Positions 1-6,334 of a stretch of 9,418 nt of DNA are shown here, piece after piece. Position numbers and translations under genes: made by a program. Each line of letters starts with the position of its first letter. Position 1 is the first letter of the stretch. Below the pieces are notes generated by a model. That model made no database searches, was not told the DNA's origin, and saw nothing but the letters and a program-made list of their open reading frames with translations. Origin of the DNA: an uncultured Balneolaceae bacterium (GTDB taxonomy: Bacteria; Bacteroidota; Rhodothermia; Balneolales; Balneolaceae); contig CALJMB010000111.1 in NCBI GenBank assembly GCA_937982515.1, positions 1-9,418 on the forward strand, in the 5' to 3' direction.

Positions 1-275
1 GTTGTTATCAAATACTTAGAGGTAATTATCGTTATACCGTAGGCAAGGTTTAATTTTTCATTGAATCACAAGAATGATAGATTAGTAAATAAATGGAAGG
101 TTCATTTAGTTGATCCCGGTGTAGCAATTCATACATTTATATGCCCAGATTGGACCGTGAAAACACAGAAACATAAAATAGTTTTGTGTTTGGGACCTGT
201 GTAAAGAGCTGAAAAGCATGCTTTTTTATTGCACAGGGAAAATTTACATTTCCGGTTTCTATACGTTTACTACAG
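1..275. other. Upstream region of rel, no complete gene
   Basis: AT-rich stretch with no convincing gene. Reading from base 3, a 16-residue open stretch (CYQILRGNYRYTVGKV) ends in TAA at 51-53. It could be the tail of a gene lying outside the window, but it is too short to identify. The rest is the leader of rel. A TAGTTTTG box at 179-186 matches the TAnnTTTG -7 element used by Bacteroidota housekeeping sigma factor, but no TTTG box lies at the expected distance upstream, so I do not call a promoter. No Shine-Dalgarno precedes the rel ATG. Confidence 0.4.
160..192. repeat. Imperfect inverted repeat upstream of rel
   Basis: The arms AAACACAGAA (161-170) and TTTTGTGTTT (182-191) can pair over 10 positions, one of them a G-T pair, around an 11-base loop. 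The flanking GAAAACACA word is shared with the reverse complement of the larger hairpin at 3490-3551. The two may be decayed copies of one intergenic element of the 'ACACAAAGGCAC' kind that I remember from Bacteroidota genomes. That link is inference. Confidence 0.4.
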
Positions 276-2519
276 ATGCCAGAAGCAAAGATTACATATA
301 ATTTTGACGTACAAGAGCTGCAGCTTACTGCTCCGGTAGAGGAAGAACTGAAGCAACTGCTAAAAGTATGCCATGATAACCTGGATACGGTAGATGACGA
401 GCTTGTCTCCAAGGCGTTTAAATTATGTTTCTTATCCCATAAGGGGGTTAAAAGAGCCTCGGGTGAGCCGTACTATTACCATCCGGTAGAGGTTGCAAAG
501 ATCGTTGCCTCGGAAATTAACATAGATGATGTATCGGTGGTGGCTGCTCTGCTTCACGATACGGTAGAAGATACCGAGGTGGCGCTCGAAAATATAGAGG
601 CAGAGTTTGGCGAAACGGTAGCCCACCTCATTGACGGGGTTACCAAGATCTCCGGTGTATTTAAAAGCCGGGATACCAAGCAGGCCGAGACGTTTATGAA
701 GCTGCTGCTCTCTATGGCAGAGGATATCCGGGTGGTTCTGATTAAATTCGCCGACCGGCTGCACAATATGCGTACCATCCAGCATCTGCCCCGGGAAAAA
801 CAGTTGCAGATTGCTACAGAGACGATGGAACTATATGCCCCTCTGGCTCATCGGTTTGGACTGTTTAATATTAAAAGTGAACTGGAAGATCTCTGTTTCA
901 AAGTTATAGATCCGAACTCATACAAATTTATTGCCCGTAAACTGCGCGAAAAGAGGGAGTCGAGAGAAGTATTTATTGAAGAGTTTATGCAGCCGATCAG
1001 AGATGAACTGAGTAAGCTGGGGTTCAAGTTTGAAATCAAAGGCCGACCCAAGCATATTTACTCCATCTTCAAAAAAATGCAGCGCCAGCAAAAACCTTTT
1101 GAAGAAGTTTATGACCTGTTTGCCGTGCGCATTATTCTTGAAGATCCCCATACTAAGGAAGATTGCTGGCGCGTCTATTCCGTTATAACCGACTGGTACA
1201 CGCCCATTCCCAAACGCTTTCGGGATTTCATCTCGGTCCCCAAGGCCAACGGGTACCAGTCTTTGCATACCACTGTAATTACCAGGAAGGGGCGTAAGGT
1301 AGAGGTGCAAATACGAACCCGTAAGATGGATGAGATTGCCGAGAAAGGTCTGGCCGCGCACTGGAAATACAAGGAAGGGAAGGAAGGCTCTGAAACCCTG
1401 GACAAATTTGTAACGTGGGTACGCGACGTGCTGGAAAATCCCAGACCCGATGCAGCAACGGAGTTTGTAAAAGACTTTCAACTGAACCTGTATCAGGATG
1501 AAATATACGCCTTTACTCCAGACGGGGAACTCCGAACCCTCCCGCAGGGGGCTACGCCTATCGACTTTGCATTTGATATCCACAGTGAGATAGGTGAGCG
1601 TGCCATAGCGGCTAAGATTAATGGAAAGATGGCTCCTCTGCGCCAGAGGTTGGAGATTGGCGACCAGGTGGAAATCATCACCGGGAATAAAATCAACCTG
1701 AATCCCGACTGGATCAATGATGTGGTTACCCACAAGGCGAAGTCCAGAATTCGGCAGTTTATAAAACAGAAAGAACGGACAACGGCCGAAGAAGGACGGG
1801 AGCTTTGGCAGAAGCGGGCAGACAGGGCTCATATAGAGATCTCCGAACAGGATTTGACGCATGTCGCTCGCAAGCTGAGGTTTGAGTCTTCCCGTCAGAT
1901 GTTCTACGAAATAGGAATGGGAACATTTGATGTTAATACTCTCTTCAAAGCGGTAAAGCAATATACCAGCAAAGGAAGAGTAGAGGAGGAGCAACCGAGT
2001 GAAGAGCGATATAAAAGTGAAAAAGATATTCAGGAATCATACTTCAGTGCTGCTCGTTCTATTGGCGATAAAAACGCGCTTATCATTAATGGAGAGCTTA
2101 CTAACGTAAAGTATTCCTATGCCAACTGCTGCAATCCCATTCCTGGTGACGATGTTATAGGTTTCATCAGCAGGGTCGGCGATGTTAAAATACATCGGTC
2201 AAACTGCAAAAACATAAGGCATTTAATACAGACAGACGGAGAGCGAATCGTTGAAGTAACATGGGCTAAAAATATCGGCTCACAATTTCTTGGAGCGGTA
2301 AGAGTTATAGGAGAAGATCGAGTGGGAATGATCAACGATTTGACCGATGTATTGTCCAGATCACTTAAAACCAATATGAAAAGTATTAATGTAAACAGCG
2401 ATAGCGGAATGTTCGAAGGCTTACTCACTGTTTACGTCAACGATATTGACCACCTCGATCAGATTATACAGAGGTTGCAAAAAGTAGAAGGAGTGAAGAG
2501 CGTATTCAGATATGAGTAA
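276..2519 (+). CDS. rel: Bifunctional (p)ppGpp synthetase/hydrolase, RelA/SpoT family
   Basis: Makes and degrades the stringent-response alarmone (p)ppGpp from GTP/GDP and ATP; cytoplasmic and ribosome-associated. At 747 residues it is full length for a long Rel. The HD hydrolase domain (about 50-200) keeps R60, H69, H94-D95, E98-D99 and the DRLHN motif (D160, N164), so hydrolysis should be active. The synthetase domain (about 225-370) has D280, the G-loop motif RPKHIYSIFKKM and E343 in VEVQIRT. Its switch motif is RFRD (314-317), the basic RxKD class of bifunctional enzymes and not the acidic ExDD of RelA. A TGS domain follows (408-470, with the DIHSEIG His), then a conserved-Cys region (C618-C619, NCCNPIPGD) and a C-terminal ACT domain (about 672-747). 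The start is the first in-frame ATG, without a Shine-Dalgarno, as is common in Bacteroidota. It is monocistronic or first in the cluster; 154 bases separate it from the HU gene. Confidence 0.97.
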   Translation: MPEAKITYNFDVQELQLTAPVEEELKQLLKVCHDNLDTVDDELVSKAFKLCFLSHKGVKRASGEPYYYHPVEVAKIVASEINIDDVSVVAALLHDTVEDTEVALENIEAEFGETVAHLIDGVTKISGVFKSRDTKQAETFMKLLLSMAEDIRVVLIKFADRLHNMRTIQHLPREKQLQIATETMELYAPLAHRFGLFNIKSELEDLCFKVIDPNSYKFIARKLREKRESREVFIEEFMQPIRDELSKLGFKFEIKGRPKHIYSIFKKMQRQQKPFEEVYDLFAVRIILEDPHTKEDCWRVYSVITDWYTPIPKRFRDFISVPKANGYQSLHTTVITRKGRKVEVQIRTRKMDEIAEKGLAAHWKYKEGKEGSETLDKFVTWVRDVLENPRPDAATEFVKDFQLNLYQDEIYAFTPDGELRTLPQGATPIDFAFDIHSEIGERAIAAKINGKMAPLRQRLEIGDQVEIITGNKINLNPDWINDVVTHKAKSRIRQFIKQKERTTAEEGRELWQKRADRAHIEISEQDLTHVARKLRFESSRQMFYEIGMGTFDVNTLFKAVKQYTSKGRVEEEQPSEERYKSEKDIQESYFSAARSIGDKNALIINGELTNVKYSYANCCNPIPGDDVIGFISRVGDVKIHRSNCKNIRHLIQTDGERIVEVTWAKNIGSQFLGAVRVIGEDRVGMINDLTDVLSRSLKTNMKSINVNSDSGMFEGLLTVYVNDIDHLDQIIQRLQKVEGVKSVFRYE

Positions 2520-2536
2520 GTTTATGATTTTTTTAC

Positions 2537-2560
2537 GTCCGAAGGGACCTTTTCTATTTT
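2537..2560 (+). terminator. Weak possible terminator after rel
   Basis: Eighteen bases after the rel stop, GTCC (2537-2540) and GGAC (2545-2548) form a four-pair hairpin with a GAAG loop. T-rich DNA lies on both sides (TTTTTTTA before, CTTTTCTATTTTTA after). The stem is short, so termination is only possible. The rest of the gap to 2673 shows nothing clear; an AAGGAG word at 2599-2604 has no ORF behind it. Confidence 0.3.
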
Positions 2561-2673
2561 TATATGTGTTGTAAAAACAATATTATCTAACACAATTTAA
2601 GGAGTGGCTCGATAAAGAATCAACAGGATTATATAAGCAAACTAACTAGGAAATTCTAAGCACACTACAGACC

Positions 2674-3000
2674 ATGATAACCTACACCAAAAGAGATATA
2701 GTTCGTAAAGTCGCAGAAGCACTGGACGAACCAATGGTTCAGGCTGAGCCGTGGGTAGACGCAGTATTGGTTGCACTCCGTGAAACAATGATGAGTGCAG
2801 ACCCCACTTGCCGAATTGAACTGAGGGATTTTGGAGTTTTCGAAGTAAAGAAAACAAAAGCCAAGCCCAAAGCACGTAACCCTAAGACTAACGAAGTTAT
2901 TTACGTGCCCGCACATCGTAAAACTCATTTTAAACCCAGTAAGCTCTTAAAAGAATTTTTAAAGCAGCCGCTGGAGGAAGAAGAACTAGAAAGTGGATAA
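2674..3000 (+). CDS. HU/IHF-family DNA-binding protein
   Basis: A small nucleoid protein expected to dimerise and bend DNA. The 108 residues contain one bacterial histone-like fold: N-terminal helices (about 4-40), the strand core RIELRDFGVFEVKK (47-60), and the DNA-gripping beta arm whose tip carries the intercalating proline in RNP (R68-N69-P70). The HFKPSKLLKEFL segment (85-96) closes the fold. The family is usually 90-100 residues; the extra length is an acidic tail (LEEEELE, 100-106). The family includes HU, IHF and looser Bacteroidota paralogues, and I cannot choose between HU and IHF from one copy. Its stop codon is six bases before the TTG start of ruvX and in the same frame, so the two genes are almost certainly cotranscribed and probably translationally coupled. 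Confidence 0.93.
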   Translation: MITYTKRDIVRKVAEALDEPMVQAEPWVDAVLVALRETMMSADPTCRIELRDFGVFEVKKTKAKPKARNPKTNEVIYVPAHRKTHFKPSKLLKEFLKQPLEEEELESG

Positions 3001-3006
3001 TTAACT

Positions 3007-3456
3007 TTGACAGAATACGGAAGACTCATAGGAATAGATGTTGGTACCAAATGGATAGGGTTGGCCAGAACTGATCTGTTAAGAACAGTTGCCAACCCCA
3101 TTGGTACATACGGACAGGAAGAAGTATTTGAAAAACTGCAGTCGTTGGTTGAAACCGATCGCGTACGTAAGTTTGTTGTTGGCTGGCCCCTTACACCCAA
3201 AGGGAATGAAGGGACAGCTACAGTAATGGTAGAAAAATTTATAGAAAAGCTTCGTATGTTGTTTCCGGAGATAGAAATAGCTAAAATTGACGAGCGGTAC
3301 ACCTCTAAAGAGGCTGTAGCGGCTATGATTGAAGCCGGGGTTCCAAAGATGAAGCGTCGTGAAACGGACCGGATCAACCGGGCTGCCGCAGCTATTATCT
3401 TGCAGAAGTACCTGGATCTGGAACTTTCAGATAAATCTGGAACTTTCAGGTATTAG
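3007..3456 (+). CDS. ruvX: RuvX/YqgF, putative Holliday junction resolvase / pre-16S rRNA nuclease
   Basis: An RNase H-fold nuclease-like protein. YqgF of E. coli is needed for 16S rRNA 5' end processing; the family was first predicted to be Holliday junction resolvases. The 149 residues keep GIDVGTKWIGLA (9-20, catalytic D11), VVGWPL (57-62) and KIDERYTS (93-100, D95-E96). The last motif reads INRAAAAIIL (123-132), where the family has V-D-x-x-A-A-x-I-I-L, so the third catalytic Asp position is N124 (codon AAC, 3376-3378). The start must be TTG at 3007: the in-frame codon three triplets upstream is the HU stop and no ATG lies before the first motif. The last codons run through a 19-base-period direct repeat, so the C-terminus (SGTFRY) looks recently altered. 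Identity is sure; activity is open because of N124. Confidence 0.93.
   Translation: MTEYGRLIGIDVGTKWIGLARTDLLRTVANPIGTYGQEEVFEKLQSLVETDRVRKFVVGWPLTPKGNEGTATVMVEKFIEKLRMLFPEIEIAKIDERYTSKEAVAAMIEAGVPKMKRRETDRINRAAAAIILQKYLDLELSDKSGTFRY
3416..3449 (+). repeat. Perfect 15-bp direct repeat, period 19, at the 3' end of ruvX
   Basis: ATCTGGAACTTTCAG occurs at 3416-3430 and again at 3435-3449. Because the period is 19, the second copy is read in another frame (SGTF) from the first (LELS). This is what a small tandem duplication that shifts the end of the reading frame would produce. Confidence 0.85.
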
Positions 3457-3489
3457 CACCACATTGCTAACTTACGTTGTTAAGGGGCA

Positions 3490-3551
3490 GTCACTAAAAC
3501 ACGAAAGTACCCCCGAAAACTTTTGGGACAGTGCCTTTGTGTTTTCGTGAC
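3490..3551. repeat. 62-nt near-perfect hairpin between ruvX and def
   Basis: The outer arms pair from GTCAC (3490-3494) with GTGAC (3547-3551), then AAAACAC (3496-3502) with GTGTTTT (3539-3545), and on through 3510/3531. The inner arm CCCGAAAA (3512-3519) folds onto TTTTGGG (3521-3527). Only a few mismatches, wobbles and one small bulge interrupt about 27 pairs. It fills half of the 129-base ruvX-def gap. It could act as a terminator or RNA-processing site, or be a palindromic repeat element. There is no T-tract directly after it. Its arms resemble the smaller repeat at 160-192. Confidence 0.75.
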
Positions 3552-3585
3552 CTCTCCAGCTACCATTTTAACCGTATTACACGCT

Positions 3586-4152
3586 ATGGCAGTACTACCT
3601 ATAGTTACATACAACGATGAAGTACTCAGGCAGAAGGCCGGACCTGTTACCGAAAACACTATAGAATTACAGCAACTCATCGATGATATGTTCGACACCA
3701 TGTATAATGCAGAAGGTGTTGGGCTTGCCGCCCCTCAGGTAGGTAAAAAGCTTCGTCTCTTTGTTACTGATGGCGATGTATATGCTGAACAAGAAGGGGA
3801 ACCCGCATATGGTCCGCTTGTGTTTATAAATCCCAAAATTGTATTCGAAAGCAGTGAAACTGTTGATATGGACGAAGGTTGCCTGAGTATTCCGGGGGTC
3901 TGGGGACCAGTGACACGTGCTGAGCAGATTGTAGTTGAATATCTGGATCGTGATTTTAATCAACAAAAACTCGAAGTGGATGGCCGCATGGCGCGAATTA
4001 TTCAGCATGAGGCAGATCATTTAGATGGAGTTCTGTTTTTGGACCATCTGTCTGCTTTTAAACGCAAGATATTGGCGTCCAGGCTGAGAGAACTATCCGA
4101 AGGCCTGACGGAAGTTGAATATCCCATCGTTCCCAAAAAGCAGGCTTCTTAA
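3586..4152 (+). CDS. def: Peptide deformylase
   Basis: Removes the N-formyl group from nascent proteins as they leave the ribosome; an essential metalloenzyme. All three family motifs are present: EGVGLAAPQ (43-51), EGCLS (97-101, metal ligand C99) and QHEADH (140-145, ligands H141 and H145, catalytic E142). At 188 residues the length is normal. I start it at ATG 3586 (MAVLPIVTYNDEVL), matching the usual deformylase N-terminus. The frame stays open back to ATG 3523, but that would put the start inside the 3490-3551 hairpin and add 21 unmatched residues. The motif 2 region reads IPGVWGPVTR, a slightly unusual loop after EGCLS. fmt follows after 21 bases, the classic def-fmt operon. Confidence 0.97.
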   Translation: MAVLPIVTYNDEVLRQKAGPVTENTIELQQLIDDMFDTMYNAEGVGLAAPQVGKKLRLFVTDGDVYAEQEGEPAYGPLVFINPKIVFESSETVDMDEGCLSIPGVWGPVTRAEQIVVEYLDRDFNQQKLEVDGRMARIIQHEADHLDGVLFLDHLSAFKRKILASRLRELSEGLTEVEYPIVPKKQAS

Positions 4153-4173
4153 CACCTTTCTGCTCTTTTGCCT

Positions 4174-5088
4174 ATGAGAATTGTATTCATGGGATCGCCT
4201 GACTTTGCTATTCCAAGTCTGGAAAAGCTACATGCCTCTTCTCACGAAGTGGTTTCTGTGGTCAGCAATATCGACAAGCGAAGAGGCCGGGGACGCGGAA
4301 CCTCACCCACCCCTGTAAAAGCCAAAGCCCTCGAGCTTGGACTGCCGGTTATAGAGGCCGATCGTTTGGACGATCCCCGCTTCATACAACAGCTGAAGGA
4401 ATGTGAGGCCGATCTGTTTGTTGTGGTTGCTTTTAGAGTCCTGCCCAGGAAAGTCCTGGATGTACCCGCTAAAGGTTCTGTAAACTTACACGCTTCCCTG
4501 CTTCCCAAATACCGCGGGGCGGCACCCATTCACTGGGCTGTTATGAATGGAGAAAAAGTAACGGGATGCAGTGTGTTTTTTCTGGATGATCGGGTAGATA
4601 CGGGGGCCGTGATCAAACAAAAGAAGATAGAGATAGGCCCAAATGAAACAACCGGTGAGGTTTATGACCGTTTGAAAGAAATCGGTGCTGCTGTTTTAGT
4701 GGAGGCCGTTGGGGAAATTGAAGAAGACAGTTATTCCCTGACAATTCAGGATGATGCAGAAGCAACGCCTGCACCCAAACTATTTGCCAGCGACTGCAAA
4801 GTTGATTTTAGCAAACCGGCCGGAGAAGTTCATAATAAAATTCGCGGGTTAAGCCCGTTCCCCACTGCCTGGGGTGAATTAGATGACCTGAGGTTTAATA
4901 TGTATCGTTCCAGAATAGGCCCGGATGTTGATTTGAGCCCGGGACAGATGTCGCTGGATAACACCGACCTGCTGGTCGGATGTGGCGAGGGAACAGTCAT
5001 CCTGGACGAGGTCCAAATAGAGGGGAAGCGAAAGATGAGCGGACGCGAATTTATGAATGGTTATAGCGGGCTCGGTGTTATTCACTGA
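4174..5088 (+). CDS. fmt: Methionyl-tRNA formyltransferase
   Basis: Transfers a formyl group from 10-formyl-tetrahydrofolate to Met on the initiator tRNA, the step later reversed on protein by Def. The 304 residues begin MRIVFMGSPDFAIPSLEKL, the standard nucleotide-binding start. The catalytic triad is N104 and H106 in NLHASLLPKYRG (104-115) and D142 in DDRVDTGAV, at nearly the same positions as N106/H108/D144 of E. coli. The basic insertion KRRGRGRG (35-42) corresponds to the tRNA-acceptor contact loop. The C-terminal OB-like domain (from about 205) has KIRGLSPFPTAW. ATG 4174 is chosen over TTG 4168 because the protein then begins exactly at the conserved MRIVFMG. No Shine-Dalgarno is visible, so translation may couple to def just upstream. 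Confidence 0.97.
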   Translation: MRIVFMGSPDFAIPSLEKLHASSHEVVSVVSNIDKRRGRGRGTSPTPVKAKALELGLPVIEADRLDDPRFIQQLKECEADLFVVVAFRVLPRKVLDVPAKGSVNLHASLLPKYRGAAPIHWAVMNGEKVTGCSVFFLDDRVDTGAVIKQKKIEIGPNETTGEVYDRLKEIGAAVLVEAVGEIEEDSYSLTIQDDAEATPAPKLFASDCKVDFSKPAGEVHNKIRGLSPFPTAWGELDDLRFNMYRSRIGPDVDLSPGQMSLDNTDLLVGCGEGTVILDEVQIEGKRKMSGREFMNGYSGLGVIH

Positions 5089-5428
5089 GTTCGCAGGTAT
5101 CAGGGCGCGGGCGGAAGTCTTCGGGATTGGGTTGATCATGCTATATAATTCTCTAATAAAACCCACCAGTTATTCCAATCCCGTCAGGGATTTTGCGTTT
5201 GTAGAAGCAAGCCATCTACACGCTCTCCATGCCGGCGGTACGGGATGTTGCCGGACCCCGGCTTCTTTGCTCCTGCCCGTTCAGTCTGGCGTTCTTTCTC
5301 TCTGCCTTAATTGCTTAATTGTCCGGCATATATAATAAAAGTACTGAGATCAGCTGGCAGATTAATTTATGAGCCAAGAAACAATGTAGCCCGACATTAG
5401 TTATGCATAAAAGGAGAACTTCTGGGAA
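5089..5428. other. Intergenic gap after fmt (no protein gene)
   Basis: Besides the structured element listed separately (5122-5262), this gap has an 8-bp tandem duplication CTTAATTG CTTAATTG (5306-5321). Ten bases after it, TATAAT (5331-5336) resembles a -10 box, but a good -35 is missing (TTAATT at 5307-5312, 18 bases away, is poor). An AAAAGGAG ribosome-binding-site-like word at 5409-5416 precedes the short ORF at 5429. Confidence 0.5.
5122..5262. repeat. Structured palindromic element downstream of fmt
   Basis: Several perfect stems follow one another. CGGGATTGG (5122-5130) pairs with CCAATCCCG (5175-5183). AATCCC (5177-5182) pairs with GGGATT (5187-5192) over a GTCA loop and is followed by TTTTGCGTTT. 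TGTAGA (5200-5205) pairs with TCTACA (5215-5220), extended by GCG/CGC. GCCGG (5250-5254) pairs with CCGGC (5258-5262). The first two stems share bases and exclude each other. The layout of an ATCCC..GGGAT palindrome followed by GTTTGTAGAA resembles an abundant intergenic repeat that I recall from Bacteroidota genomes. It may also terminate the def-fmt transcript. Confidence 0.6.
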
Positions 5429-5521
5429 ATGCCTATTGATAAATTTGCAGATTATGTGGATATACTTATCCTTGCAATAACACGAAACAATTTATTCAAA
5501 TATTTAGTGCTATGGAATTGA
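5429..5521 (+). CDS. Candidate 30-residue leader ORF overlapping the ankyrin gene
   Basis: ATG at 5429 opens a 30-codon frame (MPIDKFADYVDILILAITRN, then ten more residues, ending LVLWN) that stops with TGA at 5519-5521. AAAAGGAG (5409-5416) lies 12 bases upstream, a good sequence at slightly long spacing. The stop overlaps the first codons of the ankyrin gene (ATG 5512) by ten bases in another frame, which would suit translational coupling, since the ankyrin start has no Shine-Dalgarno of its own. The peptide matches nothing I know and the ORF could be chance. A TAAATTTG box (5440-5447, TAnnTTTG type) inside it is an alternative reading: a promoter placing the transcript start within this stretch. 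Confidence 0.25.
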   Translation: MPIDKFADYVDILILAITRNNLFKYLVLWN

Positions 5522-6207
5522 GTCCCTTGCTAATGGCGGCCAAGAATGGAGAATTAAGTACTGTTAAAAAACTTTTAACAGAAGGAGCCGATATTAATGA
5601 TACTTCCAAAAGCGGCTCCTCTGCCTTAATTTATGCTGCTCAGAACAACAACCTGGAGATGGTAAAATACCTTATCGAGCATGGCGCCGATCCCAACCTG
5701 AGTACCTCTATGGGCGGAACCGCACTAAACCGGGCCGCTGAAAATGGTAATATAGAGATGATGAACTATCTGCTGGATAACGGTACGGAGATTGGTGATC
5801 TTGCGCTGATTGTCGCTGCAAGAGAAGGATACCTGGAGGCTGTAAAGCTCTTGACAGAGCGGGGAGCTAACATAGATGCTCAGCAGCGCTGGGGCCAGAC
5901 GGCGCTGATGCATGCTGCCAGGGAAGGCCACTCGTCTATTGTGAAGTATCTGCTTGAGAAAGGGGCGGATGTTCGTCTGCGGGAAAAAAATGGAGAAACC
6001 GCTCTTTCCATTGCTATGGATAATGATCAGATAGACATTGTTGGTCAGCTTCGTCGGGCTGGTGCCCCTATATCCAGCAAAAAGAAGGCGGCAACATCCG
6101 TAGTAGATGAAGACGGAGACGAAGATACAGAAAACCCCTCGGCTGATTTTGACGATCTTATCGATGACGAAGACATCCCGGACGACGTGGATCTGGATGA
6201 AGACTAA
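5512..6207 (+). CDS. Ankyrin-repeat protein with acidic C-terminal tail
   Basis: A soluble cytoplasmic protein of 231 residues with no signal peptide, membrane segment or enzymatic domain. It has six ankyrin repeats, beginning at about residues 3, 36, 69, 96, 129 and 162. Each carries the TALxxAA...G...VKxLLExGADxN pattern, for example GQTALMHAAREGHSSIVKYL at 128-147. Repeat 3 is about six residues short: after DNGTEI (89-94) the next repeat starts directly, without the usual finger loop. The end (199-231) is a tail with 20 Asp/Glu in 33 residues. Ankyrin stacks bind partner proteins; the partner and role here are unknown. No flanking gene suggests a function, since fmt is over 400 bases upstream. 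Its TAA stop abuts a heptanucleotide tandem array. Confidence 0.92.
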   Translation: MELSPLLMAAKNGELSTVKKLLTEGADINDTSKSGSSALIYAAQNNNLEMVKYLIEHGADPNLSTSMGGTALNRAAENGNIEMMNYLLDNGTEIGDLALIVAAREGYLEAVKLLTERGANIDAQQRWGQTALMHAAREGHSSIVKYLLEKGADVRLREKNGETALSIAMDNDQIDIVGQLRRAGAPISSKKKAATSVVDEDGDEDTENPSADFDDLIDDEDIPDDVDLDED

Positions 6208-6305
6208 GTCGTGAGTCGTGAGTAGTAAGTAGTAAGTAGTAAGTAGTAAGTAGTAAGTAGTAAGTAGTAAGTAGTAAGGAGTAAGGAGTAAGGAGTAAGG
6301 AGTAA
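6208..6305 (+). repeat. Heptanucleotide tandem array 1 (14 units)
   Basis: Fourteen uninterrupted 7-bp units begin at the base after the ankyrin stop codon: 2 x GTCGTGA (6208-6221), 8 x GTAGTAA (6222-6277) and 4 x GGAGTAA (6278-6305). Neighbouring unit types differ by one or two bases, so they grew by slippage or unequal exchange from a common unit. The array holds TAG and TAA in all three + frames, while the - strand is open in all three, which creates false - strand ORFs (LLLTTYY repeats). It resembles the short tandemly repeated repetitive (STRR) heptamers described in cyanobacteria. Confidence 0.97.
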
Positions 6306-6310
6306 GGAGT

Positions 6311-6334
6311 GGCAGTGGCAGTGGCAGTGGCAGT
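6311..6334 (+). repeat. GGCAGT hexamer array (4 units)
   Basis: Four perfect GGCAGT units follow array 1 after a partial GGAGT (6306-6310). The period changes from 7 to 6 here while the G-AGT core is kept. Confidence 0.9.

Noticed and set aside
918..1994. Long - strand open frame opposite rel (358 codons)
   Set aside because: It lies wholly inside the well-supported rel gene, has no recognisable domain, and is a product of codon bias on the other strand.
3523..3585. Upstream ATG for peptide deformylase
   Set aside because: It adds 21 residues with no family match and lies within the hairpin; ATG 3586 gives the standard N-terminus.
5057..5335. + strand open frame across the end of fmt and the following gap
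   Set aside because: Its start is inside fmt, and the rest translates the palindromic repeat element.
6208..6334. CRISPR array
   Set aside because: The units are 6-7 bp and directly joined, with no spacers, and there are no cas genes.
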